DNA from: Mycolicibacterium sp. GF69
GTDB taxonomy: Bacteria; Actinomycetota; Actinomycetes; Mycobacteriales; Mycobacteriaceae
Length of the DNA: 64,000 bases
Assembly (NCBI RefSeq): GCF_003284965.1
Contig: NZ_QMEW01000005.1
Span: 1-64,000 of the forward strand
Direction of reading: 5' to 3'
Part shown: positions 9,091 through 16,007 of the stretch, one piece after another
Layout of the letters: each line of letters starts with the position of its first letter
How positions within the stretch are numbered: the first letter of the stretch is position 1
Notes under the pieces: model-generated
Database searches by the model: none
What the model saw: the letters and a program-made list of their open reading frames with translations, nothing else
Told to the model about the DNA's origin: nothing
Translations under genes and position numbers: made by a program

Positions 9091-9849
9091 GTGACCGGTG
9101 GCTTCGCGAAGGACCCGTTGGCGCCGCTGGCGGAACTGCCCGGCGTCGCCGAGGCGGCGCAGGAGGCGCGCGAGGCGCTGGGCCGCGCGCACCGCCATCG
9201 CAGCAATCTCCGTGGCTGGCCGCAGAACGCCGCCGAAGCGGCGCTGCGGGCCGCGCGCGCATCGTCGGTACTGGACGGGGGCGCCCTACAGCTGTCCGGC
9301 GACGGCGCCCCGGACCCGGTACTGGCCGGCGCGCTGCGGGTGGCCGAAGCGGTGGAAGGCGGGGCGACGGCGTTGGTCGGCGTGTGGCAACGCGCCCCGC
9401 TGCAGGCGCTGGCGCGGTTGCACGCCTTGGCGGCGGCGGACCTCGCCGATGACGAGCGGCTGGGCCGGCCGCGTACGGATCCCGAGGTGGGCGCGCGGCT
9501 GGCCCTGTTGGCCGACATCCTCACCGGAGGCACCCGGGTGCCGGCACCCGTCCTCGCCGCCGTGGTGCACGGTGAACTTCTCACGCTCGCGCCGTTCGGC
9601 ACCGCCGACGGTGTGGTGGCACGTGCGGCGTCGCGGTTGGTGACGATCACCACTGGGCTCGATCCGCATGGGCTCGGTGTGCCGGAGGTCTACTGGATGC
9701 GGCAGTCAGGCGATTACGCCGCTGCGGCACGGGGCTTTTCGTCGGGAACTGCCGACGGCCTCACCGCGTGGATTCTGCTCACGTGCCGGGCGTTGCACGC
9801 CGGCGCGCGTGAGGCGTTGTCGATCGCGCAGGCCGGTCTGTCCTCCTGA
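9091..9849 (+). CDS. Degenerate Fic-like protein (Rv3662c-type)
   Basis: 252 residues, Ala-rich and helical. Two regions recall Fic AMPylases: SSVLDGG (about residues 58-64) resembles the inhibitory-helix motif [ST]xxxE[GN], and LAPFGTADGVVAR (about 166-178) lies where Fic proteins have HPFxxGNGR. The catalytic His is Ala and the phosphate-loop Asn is missing, so AMPylation by the canonical mechanism is unlikely. The GTG start has TAGCGT 8 nt upstream (9077-9082), divergent from the acs promoter. The same gene sits here in M. tuberculosis. Function is unknown; a regulatory or binding role is inferred. Confidence 0.7.
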   Translation: MTGGFAKDPLAPLAELPGVAEAAQEAREALGRAHRHRSNLRGWPQNAAEAALRAARASSVLDGGALQLSGDGAPDPVLAGALRVAEAVEGGATALVGVWQRAPLQALARLHALAAADLADDERLGRPRTDPEVGARLALLADILTGGTRVPAPVLAAVVHGELLTLAPFGTADGVVARAASRLVTITTGLDPHGLGVPEVYWMRQSGDYAAAARGFSSGTADGLTAWILLTCRALHAGAREALSIAQAGLSS

Positions 9850-9874
9850 GTGGCCACGCACGACCGTCGGCAAC

Positions 9875-10176
9875 GCGAAGCGGGCGACGTTCCGAACGTT
9901 GTTCGGCTCGTCGCCCGCTAGCACGGACACCGGTTACCAAGCGTGCTCTCATGGGTTGCGTGGGTGGCCTCGGCGTCTTGTCGATGCGCTGCGACTGCAA
10001 CCCCACCCAAAGGGCCGCTGTAGCCGTCCGCTCTTCGCAAATACGCAGGCCCGCAACACTTTTGCCTATTCCGCGGCATGTGCTCCGCGTGGGTGCCGGG
10101 ATCCGTGCTGGGGAGCCTGAAGCGGGAGATCCGAGTCTTCTCTTCCGGCTCGGTCTTGGCCTCTCCAAGCTTCCGT
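9875..10176 (-). ncRNA. Ms1/MTS2823-type small RNA
   Basis: The 424-nt gap between the Fic-like and HAD genes has no credible gene, but on the minus strand it carries a promoter (TTGCTG, 17 nt, TACAAA) and, 300 nt downstream, a strong hairpin at 9919-9879. This gives a transcript of about 300 nt. M. tuberculosis MTS2823 and M. smegmatis Ms1 are abundant RNAs of about 300 nt placed between the same neighbours (orthologues of Rv3661 and Rv3662c). Ms1 binds RNA polymerase core lacking sigma in stationary phase. Local stems such as CTTGG-AGAGG-CCAAG are visible near the 5' end. Ends are approximate. Confidence 0.83.
9879..9919. terminator. Terminator-like hairpin at the end of the Ms1-type RNA
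   Basis: An 11-bp stem pairs AGCGGGCGACG (9879-9889) with CGTCGCCCGCT (9909-9919). The loop can form a further 5-bp helix (CGAAC/GTTCG). There is no long T tract on either side. It lies between the convergent Fic-like gene (stop 9849) and the minus-strand RNA, so it could stop transcription in both directions. Confidence 0.65.
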
Positions 10177-10182
10177 GGTTCC

Positions 10183-10211
10183 TTTGTACCCCGTGACCGC
10201 GGTCACAGCAA
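10183..10211 (-). promoter_or_regulatory. Ms1-type RNA promoter with CRP-like palindrome in the spacer
   Basis: Minus-strand -35 TTGCTG (10211-10206) and -10 TACAAA (10188-10183) are separated by 17 nt. The spacer is largely a perfect 14-bp palindrome, GTGACCGCGGTCAC (10193-10206). Read with flanks it is TGTGA-CCGCGG-TCACG, one mismatch from the mycobacterial Crp consensus TGTGA-N6-TCACA. An activator between -35 and -10 would normally repress or remodel the promoter, so control by Crp is a testable inference. Confidence 0.6.
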
Positions 10212-10273
10212 GGGCCAAATTCGGCACTAGTCCGGATTGTTACGCGCACCCCGGCGCACGGACGAAGCGCAGG

Positions 10274-11131
10274 CTAAAAAGCGAAGCGCCGCAGCAGCGA
10301 ATAGGTCAGCGCGCCGGCCGCCAGCGCGCTCACCCCGACCGCTGCGGTTGTCGCCATCGCAGCGCCCGACGGCGCCGGAATCCGGTCCCGAAGAGATACC
10401 GGATTGGAGAAATTGAGCACAGGCCAACCGCGGGCGGCGGCCTCTTTGCGCAACGCGCGGTCGGGGTTCACCACGCTCGGATGCCCGACGGTTTGAAGCA
10501 TCGGCACGTCGGTGATGGAGTCCGAGTAGGCATAGCAGTGCTCCAGCGCGTACCCCTCGCGTGCCGCCAGTTCCCGGATCGCGGCCACCTTGCCCTCGCC
10601 GTAGCAGTAGAAGGCGATCTCCCCGGTGTATTTGCCGTCCTCGACCACCATCCGGGTCGCCATCGCGTGGGTGGCGCCCAACGCACGGGCGATCGGCGCA
10701 ACGATCTCCTCGCCGGAGGCCGACACCATGACCACGTCGCGACCGCACAGCTTGTGGTCGGCGATCAACTCGGCTGCTTCGGCGAACACCAATGGGTTGA
10801 CGATGTCATGGAGGGTTTCGCCGACGATCGACTTCACCTGCTCGACGTCCCACCCCGCGCACATGTTGGTGACGTACGCGCGCATGCGGTCCATCTGGTC
10901 GTGGTCGGCGCCGGACATGAGAAACAAAAATTGGGCGTAGGTCGACGTGAGGACCGCCCGCCGATTCATCAGACCCTGCTCGAAAAAAGGTTTGCTGAAG
11001 GCCAGGGTGCTGGATTTCGCGATGACCGTTTTATCGAGATCGAAGAAGGCGGCGGTGCGAATCGGACTGTCCGCCGGGAGACCGGTTTCGGGAGCGTTCG
11101 ACGCGCCGGGGGCCGGACCAGATGCGCTCAC
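10274..11131 (-). CDS. HAD-IB family phosphatase with C-terminal membrane segment (Rv3661-type)
   Basis: 285 residues. Haloacid dehalogenase motifs in order: FFDLDKTVI (DxDxT; first Asp nucleophile), VMVSASGEE (motif II), the Lys of GEGKVAA and YSDSITDVPML (motif IV, metal ligands). This is the phosphoserine phosphatase-like IB subgroup, and the fold predicts a Mg2+-dependent phosphomonoesterase. Residues about 256-277 form a hydrophobic C-terminal helix, so membrane tethering is likely. GTG 11131 is chosen because TATGCT (11143-11138) lies 6 nt upstream, a leaderless pattern; the frame is open to 11161. It lies between the two structured RNAs, as in other mycobacteria. Substrate is unknown. 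Confidence 0.87.
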   Translation of the reverse strand: MSASGPAPGASNAPETGLPADSPIRTAAFFDLDKTVIAKSSTLAFSKPFFEQGLMNRRAVLTSTYAQFLFLMSGADHDQMDRMRAYVTNMCAGWDVEQVKSIVGETLHDIVNPLVFAEAAELIADHKLCGRDVVMVSASGEEIVAPIARALGATHAMATRMVVEDGKYTGEIAFYCYGEGKVAAIRELAAREGYALEHCYAYSDSITDVPMLQTVGHPSVVNPDRALRKEAAARGWPVLNFSNPVSLRDRIPAPSGAAMATTAAVGVSALAAGALTYSLLRRFAF

Positions 11132-11242
11132 AGCGCCAGCATAGGGGCCGCCGCGTGACAATCAGCGGGTGAGTGTACAAAGTGGCAGGTTATGACACGT
11201 TTCGGCATCCGGGCTTTTCTCGAAATCGGGGTGCTTTCGTAA

Positions 11243-11284
11243 GCAAGTTGAACTTGCGCCCAGGCCGACTGGCGTGTGTATAGT
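11243..11284 (+). promoter_or_regulatory. Promoter and upstream palindrome of the 6C RNA
   Basis: TATAGT (11279-11284) is a near-ideal -10. TTGCGC (11254-11259) is a possible -35 with a 19-nt spacer. A perfect odd palindrome, GCAAGTTGAACTTGC (11243-11257), overlaps the -35 region and looks like an operator for an unidentified dimeric regulator. Confidence 0.6.
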
Positions 11285-11290
11285 GAGCGT

Positions 11291-11396
11291 TACCCGGCTT
11301 ATGTCGGGTGTGCATCAGCCCGACCCCCCGGGGCTGATACACGACGACCTCCGCCTCCTCCCCCCCCTGGCGGGGGTCGTCCCTTTTTTGCCCTCC
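11291..11396 (+). ncRNA. 6C RNA (B11-type) with intrinsic terminator
   Basis: The stretch carries two stem-loops whose loops are runs of six or more C, the hallmark of the actinobacterial 6C RNA family. First: ATCAGCCC...GGGCTGAT (about 11314-11339). Second: ACGACCTCCGCC...GGCGGGGGTCGT (about 11341-11380), followed by CCCTTTTTT, a canonical intrinsic terminator. A smaller ACCCG/CGGGT hairpin lies at the 5' end. Transcription should begin about 7 nt after TATAGT. M. tuberculosis B11, between Rv3660c and Rv3661, has the same position; B11 over-expression affects growth and its C-rich loops are proposed to pair with G-rich ribosome binding sites. Confidence 0.88.
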
Positions 11397-11548
11397 TTCG
11401 CATTCCGGATATTCATCGCCCTTTGCATTGGTTGCGGAACGCTGTTTTCGCCCCGCGATATGTCTCGCGTTATCCCCATAACCGGGTTCATTCACAGATC
11501 GCGCGCCATCGGTGGTGCTGACGCAGGTCGGGCCACCAGCCTGGAACC

Positions 11549-12610
11549 GTGGCTTCGTCAGGTGGATATCTCGCGCTGATCGCCGACCCTGCGCTGCGCG
11601 ATGACGTGGACCGAGTATGCGCGGCAGCAGGCGTTCGGTTGGTTCATGCCTCCGAACCGTCCAGCCGCAAGGTCTGGACCGATGCCTGCGCCGTCATGCT
11701 CGACACGTCGGCCGCTGCGCGGTGCGCGGAACGCGCGCTGCCGCGGCGGGTCCGGGTCGTGCTGGTGGGACGCGCCGAGCCCGGTGCCGCCGATTGGCAG
11801 GCGGCGATCGCCGTGGGTGCTCAGCGCGTCATCACGCTGCCGGCACAAGACGGTGAGCTGATGGCCGAACTCGCCGAGGCGGCCGAGGGTCAGAGCGAAG
11901 AACGTCGTGGAGCGGTCGCGGCCGTCATCGCCGGCCGCGGCGGTGCCGGCGCGTCGGTGTTCGCAACAGCGTTGGCGCGCGTCGCATCCGATGCCCTCCT
12001 GGTCGACGCCGATCCGTGGAGCGGCGGGATCGATCTGGTGGTTGGCGGTGAACACGAATCCGGCCTGCGCTGGTCCGATTTGGAGCTGCGCGGCGGCCGG
12101 CTGAGTTACCCAGCGCTGCGCGAGGCGCTGCCACGTGTGCACGGCGTCAGCGTGTTGTCGGGCAGCCGCGGTGGCGGTGATGTGGAGGCCGCACCGCTGG
12201 GAGCGGTGATCGACGCGGGCAGCCGCGGCGGTGCGACTGTGGTCTGCGACGTGCCGCGGCGCTCGACTGGTGCGGCCGAAACTGCGTTGGGGTCGGCGGA
12301 TCTCGTCGTCCTGGTGACTTCGGCGGACGTGCGGTCATGCGCCGCGACGAGTGTGGTCGCGCGGTGGGTGTCGACGGTCAACCCGAACGCCGGTGTGGTG
12401 GTGCGTGGCCCGGCACCGGGGGGTCTGCGGTCGGCGGAGGTCGCCGATATTGTCGGGCTGCCACTACTGGCGGCGATGCGTCCTCAACCCGGCATCGCAG
12501 CCGTCCTCGAGCGAGGCGGACTGCGGATGTCGCGCCGGTCACCGCTCGCGCGCGCCGCCGGCCAGGTATTGGCAGTGCTGAGACAGCATCCAGCGGTCGG
12601 CGCCGCATGA
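11549..12610 (+). CDS. ssd: Septum site-determining/CpaE-like protein
   Basis: 353 residues. An N-terminal receiver-like region (about 1-110) precedes a MinD/CpaE-type ATPase-like domain that begins AVAAVIAGRGGAGASVFATAL, where the deviant Walker A lacks the usual GK[ST]. LLVDADPWSGGIDLV matches the Walker A-prime/switch region of the family. It is the orthologue of Rv3660c, reported as a septum-site regulator, and is also described as the CpaE-like member of the helicase/secretion neighbourhood. Its stop overlaps the start of the secretion ATPase, so it probably localises or assembles the Tad-like machine. The GTG start has no strong Shine-Dalgarno. Confidence 0.85.
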   Translation: MASSGGYLALIADPALRDDVDRVCAAAGVRLVHASEPSSRKVWTDACAVMLDTSAAARCAERALPRRVRVVLVGRAEPGAADWQAAIAVGAQRVITLPAQDGELMAELAEAAEGQSEERRGAVAAVIAGRGGAGASVFATALARVASDALLVDADPWSGGIDLVVGGEHESGLRWSDLELRGGRLSYPALREALPRVHGVSVLSGSRGGGDVEAAPLGAVIDAGSRGGATVVCDVPRRSTGAAETALGSADLVVLVTSADVRSCAATSVVARWVSTVNPNAGVVVRGPAPGGLRSAEVADIVGLPLLAAMRPQPGIAAVLERGGLRMSRRSPLARAAGQVLAVLRQHPAVGAA

Positions 12611-13773
12611 GCGACTCGTTGATCGACCGGGTCCGCGAGCGGCTCGCCACGGAGTCCGCGCCGCTGCGGCCGACGGTGGTGGCCGCGGCGATTCGAGCGG
12701 AGTCGGGCGGCTTACTCGGTGACAGCGAGGTACTCAGCGAGCTGCGCCTGCTCGAGACGGAGTTGACCGGGGCCGGCGTGCTCGACCCGTTGCTATCCGC
12801 TGACGGCACCACGGATGTGCTGGTGACAGCGCCGGATGCGGTGTGGGTCGATGACGGTAACGGATTGCGCCGCAGTGGGATCCGATTCCCCGACGAGGAA
12901 TCCGTGCGCAGGCTGGCGCAGCGGTTGGCGCTGACGGCCGGACGCCGCCTCGATGAGGCGCAGCCGTGGGTGGACGGCCAGCTGAGCGGCTTGGGCCCCG
13001 GTCCGATCACGGTCCGCCTGCACGCCGTGCTGCCACCGATCGCTGCCACCGGAACGTACTTGTCGCTGCGGGTGTTGCGCCCCGCCACCCAGGATCTGGC
13101 GTCGCTGGCCGCCGCGGGCGCGATCGAACCGGCCGCCGCTGCCCTGCTCGACGGCATCGTGCGCGCGCGGCTCGCGTTCCTGATCTGTGGTGGTACCGGG
13201 GCGGGTAAGACCACGTTGTTGTCGGCTGTGCTCGGCGCCGTCCCTCCGGCCGAACGCATCGTCTGCGTCGAGGACGCTCCCGAACTCGCTCCGTCGCATC
13301 CGCATCTGGTGAAGCTCGTGGCGCGTTGCGCCAACGTCGAGGGGGCGGGCGAGGTCACCGTGCGCGACCTGGTCAGACAGGCGCTGCGGATGAGGCCCGA
13401 CCGCATCGTCGTGGGCGAGGTTCGCGGAGCCGAAGTGGTCGACCTTCTCGGGGCACTCAACACCGGTCACGATGGCGGTGCGGGCACCGTGCATGCCAAC
13501 AGTCCGGGTGAGGTGCCCGCCCGCCTCGAGGCGCTCGCCGCGCTGGGCGGCTTGGACCGAGTCGCATTGCACAGCCAGCTTGCGGCCGCCGTGCAGGTGG
13601 TCATCCACGTCGCCCGAGATCGCGCGGGCACGCGCCGGCTCACCGAGATCGCGGTCGTCACGACCGATGACGACGGGCGAGTCAGTGTCGCGACGGCTTG
13701 GCGCGCCGGGACCGGTTTTGGTTGCGGCGCTGAGCGGCTGCATGACCTGATCCGGCAGCGAGGCGGGCTGTGA
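12607..13773 (+). CDS. Tad/CpaF-family secretion ATPase
   Basis: 388 residues of a type II/IV secretion traffic ATPase (TadA/CpaF). The Walker A box is LICGGTGAGKTTLLSAVL (about residues 195-212), an Asp box lies around CVEDAPEL, Walker B is RPDRIVVGEVRG, and the His box region is GTVHANSPGE. The N-terminal domain of about 180 residues is typical. ATG 12607 overlaps the ssd stop (ATGA); longer in-frame extensions upstream lie within ssd and are rejected. It powers assembly or secretion through the TadB/TadC-like proteins downstream (Rv3659c orthologue). Confidence 0.93.
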   Translation: MSDSLIDRVRERLATESAPLRPTVVAAAIRAESGGLLGDSEVLSELRLLETELTGAGVLDPLLSADGTTDVLVTAPDAVWVDDGNGLRRSGIRFPDEESVRRLAQRLALTAGRRLDEAQPWVDGQLSGLGPGPITVRLHAVLPPIAATGTYLSLRVLRPATQDLASLAAAGAIEPAAAALLDGIVRARLAFLICGGTGAGKTTLLSAVLGAVPPAERIVCVEDAPELAPSHPHLVKLVARCANVEGAGEVTVRDLVRQALRMRPDRIVVGEVRGAEVVDLLGALNTGHDGGAGTVHANSPGEVPARLEALAALGGLDRVALHSQLAAAVQVVIHVARDRAGTRRLTEIAVVTTDDDGRVSVATAWRAGTGFGCGAERLHDLIRQRGGL

Positions 13774-14546
13774 GCGTCGCGGCGGTGGCCCTGGCATTGG
13801 CACTCCTCGTCGCCTCGGGGCCACGCCGGCCCTTCCAACTGGGTGGCGGTCGGACGCGCCGGCCGGTTCGCATGCCGGCCGCAGCATGGCTGGTGACCGG
13901 TCTGGCGGTGCTGATGCTCGTCGCTCCGTTCGGGGTCGTGGTGGCGGGTGCGATCGTCTCGCTCACCGTGGAAGTGCGTCGACGGCGCCGGCACCGGCAG
14001 CGACGCCGGGCCGCAGAAGCCGCCGCACTGGAGGGCGCACTCGACGTCCTGGTTGCAGAACTGCGGATCGGCGCTCATCCGGTGGCCGCGTTCGACACGG
14101 CGGCAACGGAGGTCGACGGCGCAGTCGCGGCCGCGCTGCGCACGGTCGCGGCCAGAGCGCGGATGGGTGCCGACGTCGCCGCGGGGCTGAGAAGCGTGGG
14201 GGAACGAGCAGCGCTGCCCGCACATTGGCATCGGCTGGCGGTCTGTTGGCAACTGGCGCAGTCGCACGGCCTCGCCATCGCGACGTTGATGCACACCGCC
14301 CAACGTGACATCGTTGCGCGCGAGCGGTTCTCGGCTCAGGTGGCAGCCGGGATGGCCGGTGCGCGTACGACGGCCACCGTGCTCGCCGCGCTGCCGCTGC
14401 TCGGGGTGGCACTGGGTGAGCTCATCGGTGCACAACCGCTGCGTTTTCTGGTTTCGGGCGGACAGTGGCTGCTTGTCGCCGGCGTGACGCTGACGTGTCT
14501 CGGTCTGGCGTGGTCCGACCGGATCACCGGCGCCGTGGTCGAATGA
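13770..14546 (+). CDS. TadB-like membrane protein (type II secretion F domain)
   Basis: 258 residues with N-terminal hydrophobic segments (about 2-15 and 38-66), a cytoplasmic helical part rich in Arg, and C-terminal membrane segments (about 198-250). This is the layout of T2SSF-domain inner-membrane platform proteins. GTG 13770 overlaps the ATPase stop (GTGA). It is the orthologue of Rv3658c. It is expected to form the membrane platform with the TadC-like protein. Confidence 0.85.
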   Translation: MSVAAVALALALLVASGPRRPFQLGGGRTRRPVRMPAAAWLVTGLAVLMLVAPFGVVVAGAIVSLTVEVRRRRRHRQRRRAAEAAALEGALDVLVAELRIGAHPVAAFDTAATEVDGAVAAALRTVAARARMGADVAAGLRSVGERAALPAHWHRLAVCWQLAQSHGLAIATLMHTAQRDIVARERFSAQVAAGMAGARTTATVLAALPLLGVALGELIGAQPLRFLVSGGQWLLVAGVTLTCLGLAWSDRITGAVVE

Positions 14547-15112
14547 CGTTGGCGGCAATGCTCCTGGCGCTGGCCGTTCTTGTCGACGGCATCGATTCCC
14601 GTGCGCGCGTTCGAGTCGCTTCCCGCCCGGTGCCGCCGAGCTCCGTGAAAAGCCGGGCCCAAGACCCTTTGGCGTTCGCCTCGACGCTCGACATCCTGGC
14701 CGCCTGCATGCATTCCGGGATGGCGGTGTCCACCGCCGCGGCTGCCGCGGCGCCGTCTGCACCGCCACCGCTGGCTCGGTCATTGCACCGCGCCTCCGAT
14801 CTCCTGGCGCTGGGCGCGGACCCGTCGACGGCGTGGGCGAAGCCGTCCGACGGGGACCGCAACGCGGAGGCACTACTGCGGCTGGCGCGACGCTCGGCGT
14901 CCTCGGGGACGGCGCTCGCCGAGGGCGTCGCCGAGCTGGCGGCCCGGTCGCGTGACGACGCCGCGGCAACGGCTCGTGCCTCGGCCGAGCGGGCTTCGGT
15001 GTTGATCGCCGGGCCGTTGGGGGTGTGCTACCTGCCGGCGTTCCTGTGTCTGGGCATCGTCCCTGTGGTGGCCGGGCTGGCCGGTGACGTGCTGCGGTCC
15101 GGAATTCTGTGA
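14543..15112 (+). CDS. TadC-like membrane protein
   Basis: 189 residues from ATG 14543, which overlaps the TadB stop (ATGA). A hydrophobic N terminus (about 3-15), a cytoplasmic Ala-rich helical bundle with the segment TARASAERASVLIAGPLGV, and a C-terminal hydrophobic stretch match a short T2SSF-type protein (Rv3657c). The open frame runs upstream to 14465, but those codons lie inside tadB. It is probably the second half of the platform. Confidence 0.82.
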   Translation: MTLAAMLLALAVLVDGIDSRARVRVASRPVPPSSVKSRAQDPLAFASTLDILAACMHSGMAVSTAAAAAAPSAPPPLARSLHRASDLLALGADPSTAWAKPSDGDRNAEALLRLARRSASSGTALAEGVAELAARSRDDAAATARASAERASVLIAGPLGVCYLPAFLCLGIVPVVAGLAGDVLRSGIL

Positions 15113-15134
15113 AGGTATCCAGTGGGAGGGAAAT

Positions 15135-15341
15135 ATGAAGGTGCACAACATGCTTCGATCGTTTCGGGCACGGTTGACGCTGTTGATCGTGACGGACGAC
15201 GGAATGTCGACTGTCGAGTACGCGATCGGCACGATCGCTGCCGCGGCGTTCGGCGCGATCCTGTACACGGTCGTCACCGGCGACTCGATCGTCAGCGCCC
15301 TGACCAACATCATCAGCCGCGCGCTCAACACCAACGTCTAG
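15135..15341 (+). CDS. Flp-type pilin-like protein (DUF4244)
   Basis: 68 residues, the same length as Rv3656c. GMSTVEYAIGTIAAAAF (residues about 27-43) is a type IVb prepilin cleavage context: Gly at -1, Glu at +5, then a hydrophobic assembly helix. A GGGAGGG Shine-Dalgarno (15122-15128) supports ATG 15135. No prepilin peptidase is encoded in the window, so processing would need a remote enzyme. Its product is the likely structural subunit moved by the upstream ATPase and platform proteins. Confidence 0.9.
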   Translation: MKVHNMLRSFRARLTLLIVTDDGMSTVEYAIGTIAAAAFGAILYTVVTGDSIVSALTNIISRALNTNV

Positions 15342-15664
15342 CCGGTGAGCGTGGCGGGGCCACGGTCGAGGCGGCGATCGCGGTGGCGACGCTGGTCGCG
15401 GTGCTGGTTCTCTGTATGGCCGGGCTCACCGCGGTGTCGATGCACATCCGGTGCGTCGATGCCGCACGCGAGGCCGCGCGCTTGGCAGCACGAGGCGACG
15501 ACGGTGGCCGCGTGGCACGCGATCTCGCCCCCGATGGGGCCGCGGTGGTGCTGCACCGTGACGGTCGGTTCATCGTCGCCACGGTCACCGCGCGGTCGGC
15601 GATGTTGCCGGGACTCACTGTCGGGGCGCGGGCAGTGGCGGTGCCGGAACCGGGTTCTGGCTGA
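15338..15664 (+). CDS. TadE-family pseudopilin (Rv3655c-type), start not canonical
   Basis: The conserved TadE pattern begins GERGGATVEAAIAVATLVAV and continues with a membrane helix and CVDAAREAARLAARG, as in Rv3655c. Just upstream there is no ATG, GTG or TTG in this frame: the nearest are GTG 15122, which would overlap the whole pilin gene, and GTG 15383 inside the membrane helix. The start given here is simply the first codon that overlaps the pilin stop. Translation may use a non-standard codon or coupling. TadE proteins are minor pseudopilins or Flp-assembly factors; Rv3655c has been reported as secreted and anti-apoptotic. Confidence 0.75.
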   Translation, partial: LAGERGGATVEAAIAVATLVAVLVLCMAGLTAVSMHIRCVDAAREAARLAARGDDGGRVARDLAPDGAAVVLHRDGRFIVATVTARSAMLPGLTVGARAVAVPEPGSG

Positions 15665-16007
15665 CCACGGTTCGGCGACTCCACTCGCCGCTGCGATGGT
15701 CGCCGTGTTGGTGATGATCACCGCCGGTGCGACATATCTCGGCGTGGCGGTGGCGGCACGGCACCGCGCCCAGGCGGCTGCGGACCTCGGGGCGTTGGCG
15801 GCAGCCCACGGGCTTGCCTCGGGCGCCGATGCCGCGTGCACGTGGGCACGCGCGGTGCTCGCCGCGATGAGTGCGGAGATGGTCAGCTGCGAAACGGCCG
15901 ACCTCGATACCGTTGTGGTGGCCGATATTCCGGTACACCTTGGTCGGTTCGGCATGGGGACGGCACGCGCGATGGCGCGCGCGGGACCGGGGGATCCCGC
16001 GGTCTAG
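15657..16007 (+). CDS. TadE-like protein of the helicase/secretion neighbourhood (Rv3654c-type)
   Basis: The family pattern starts at LADHGSATPLAAAMVAV, then a membrane helix and the RHRAQAAADLGALAAA segment seen in Rv3654c. In this frame no ATG, GTG or TTG precedes the conserved motif. CTG 15657 overlaps the TadE stop (CTGGCTGA) and would retain it, while ATG 15696 would remove it (103 residues left). The product is 116 residues from CTG. It is the last gene of the Tad-like operon and converges on the Rv3651-type gene with a 4-base overlap. Function is unknown. Confidence 0.7.
   Translation: MADHGSATPLAAAMVAVLVMITAGATYLGVAVAARHRAQAAADLGALAAAHGLASGADAACTWARAVLAAMSAEMVSCETADLDTVVVADIPVHLGRFGMGTARAMARAGPGDPAV

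Noticed and set aside
9779..10249. Minus-strand open frame of 156 codons in the Fic-HAD gap
   Set aside because: It coincides with the Ms1-type RNA and runs into the Fic-like gene; no ribosome site, no family resemblance. The RNA explains the region better.
11274..11579. Plus-strand small frames across the 6C RNA
   Set aside because: They run through the terminator and have no ribosome site; codon use is not coding-like.
13467..15146. Long minus-strand open frame across the tadB/tadC genes
   Set aside because: It lies opposite coupled, conserved secretion genes and reads as Arg/Pro-rich noise.
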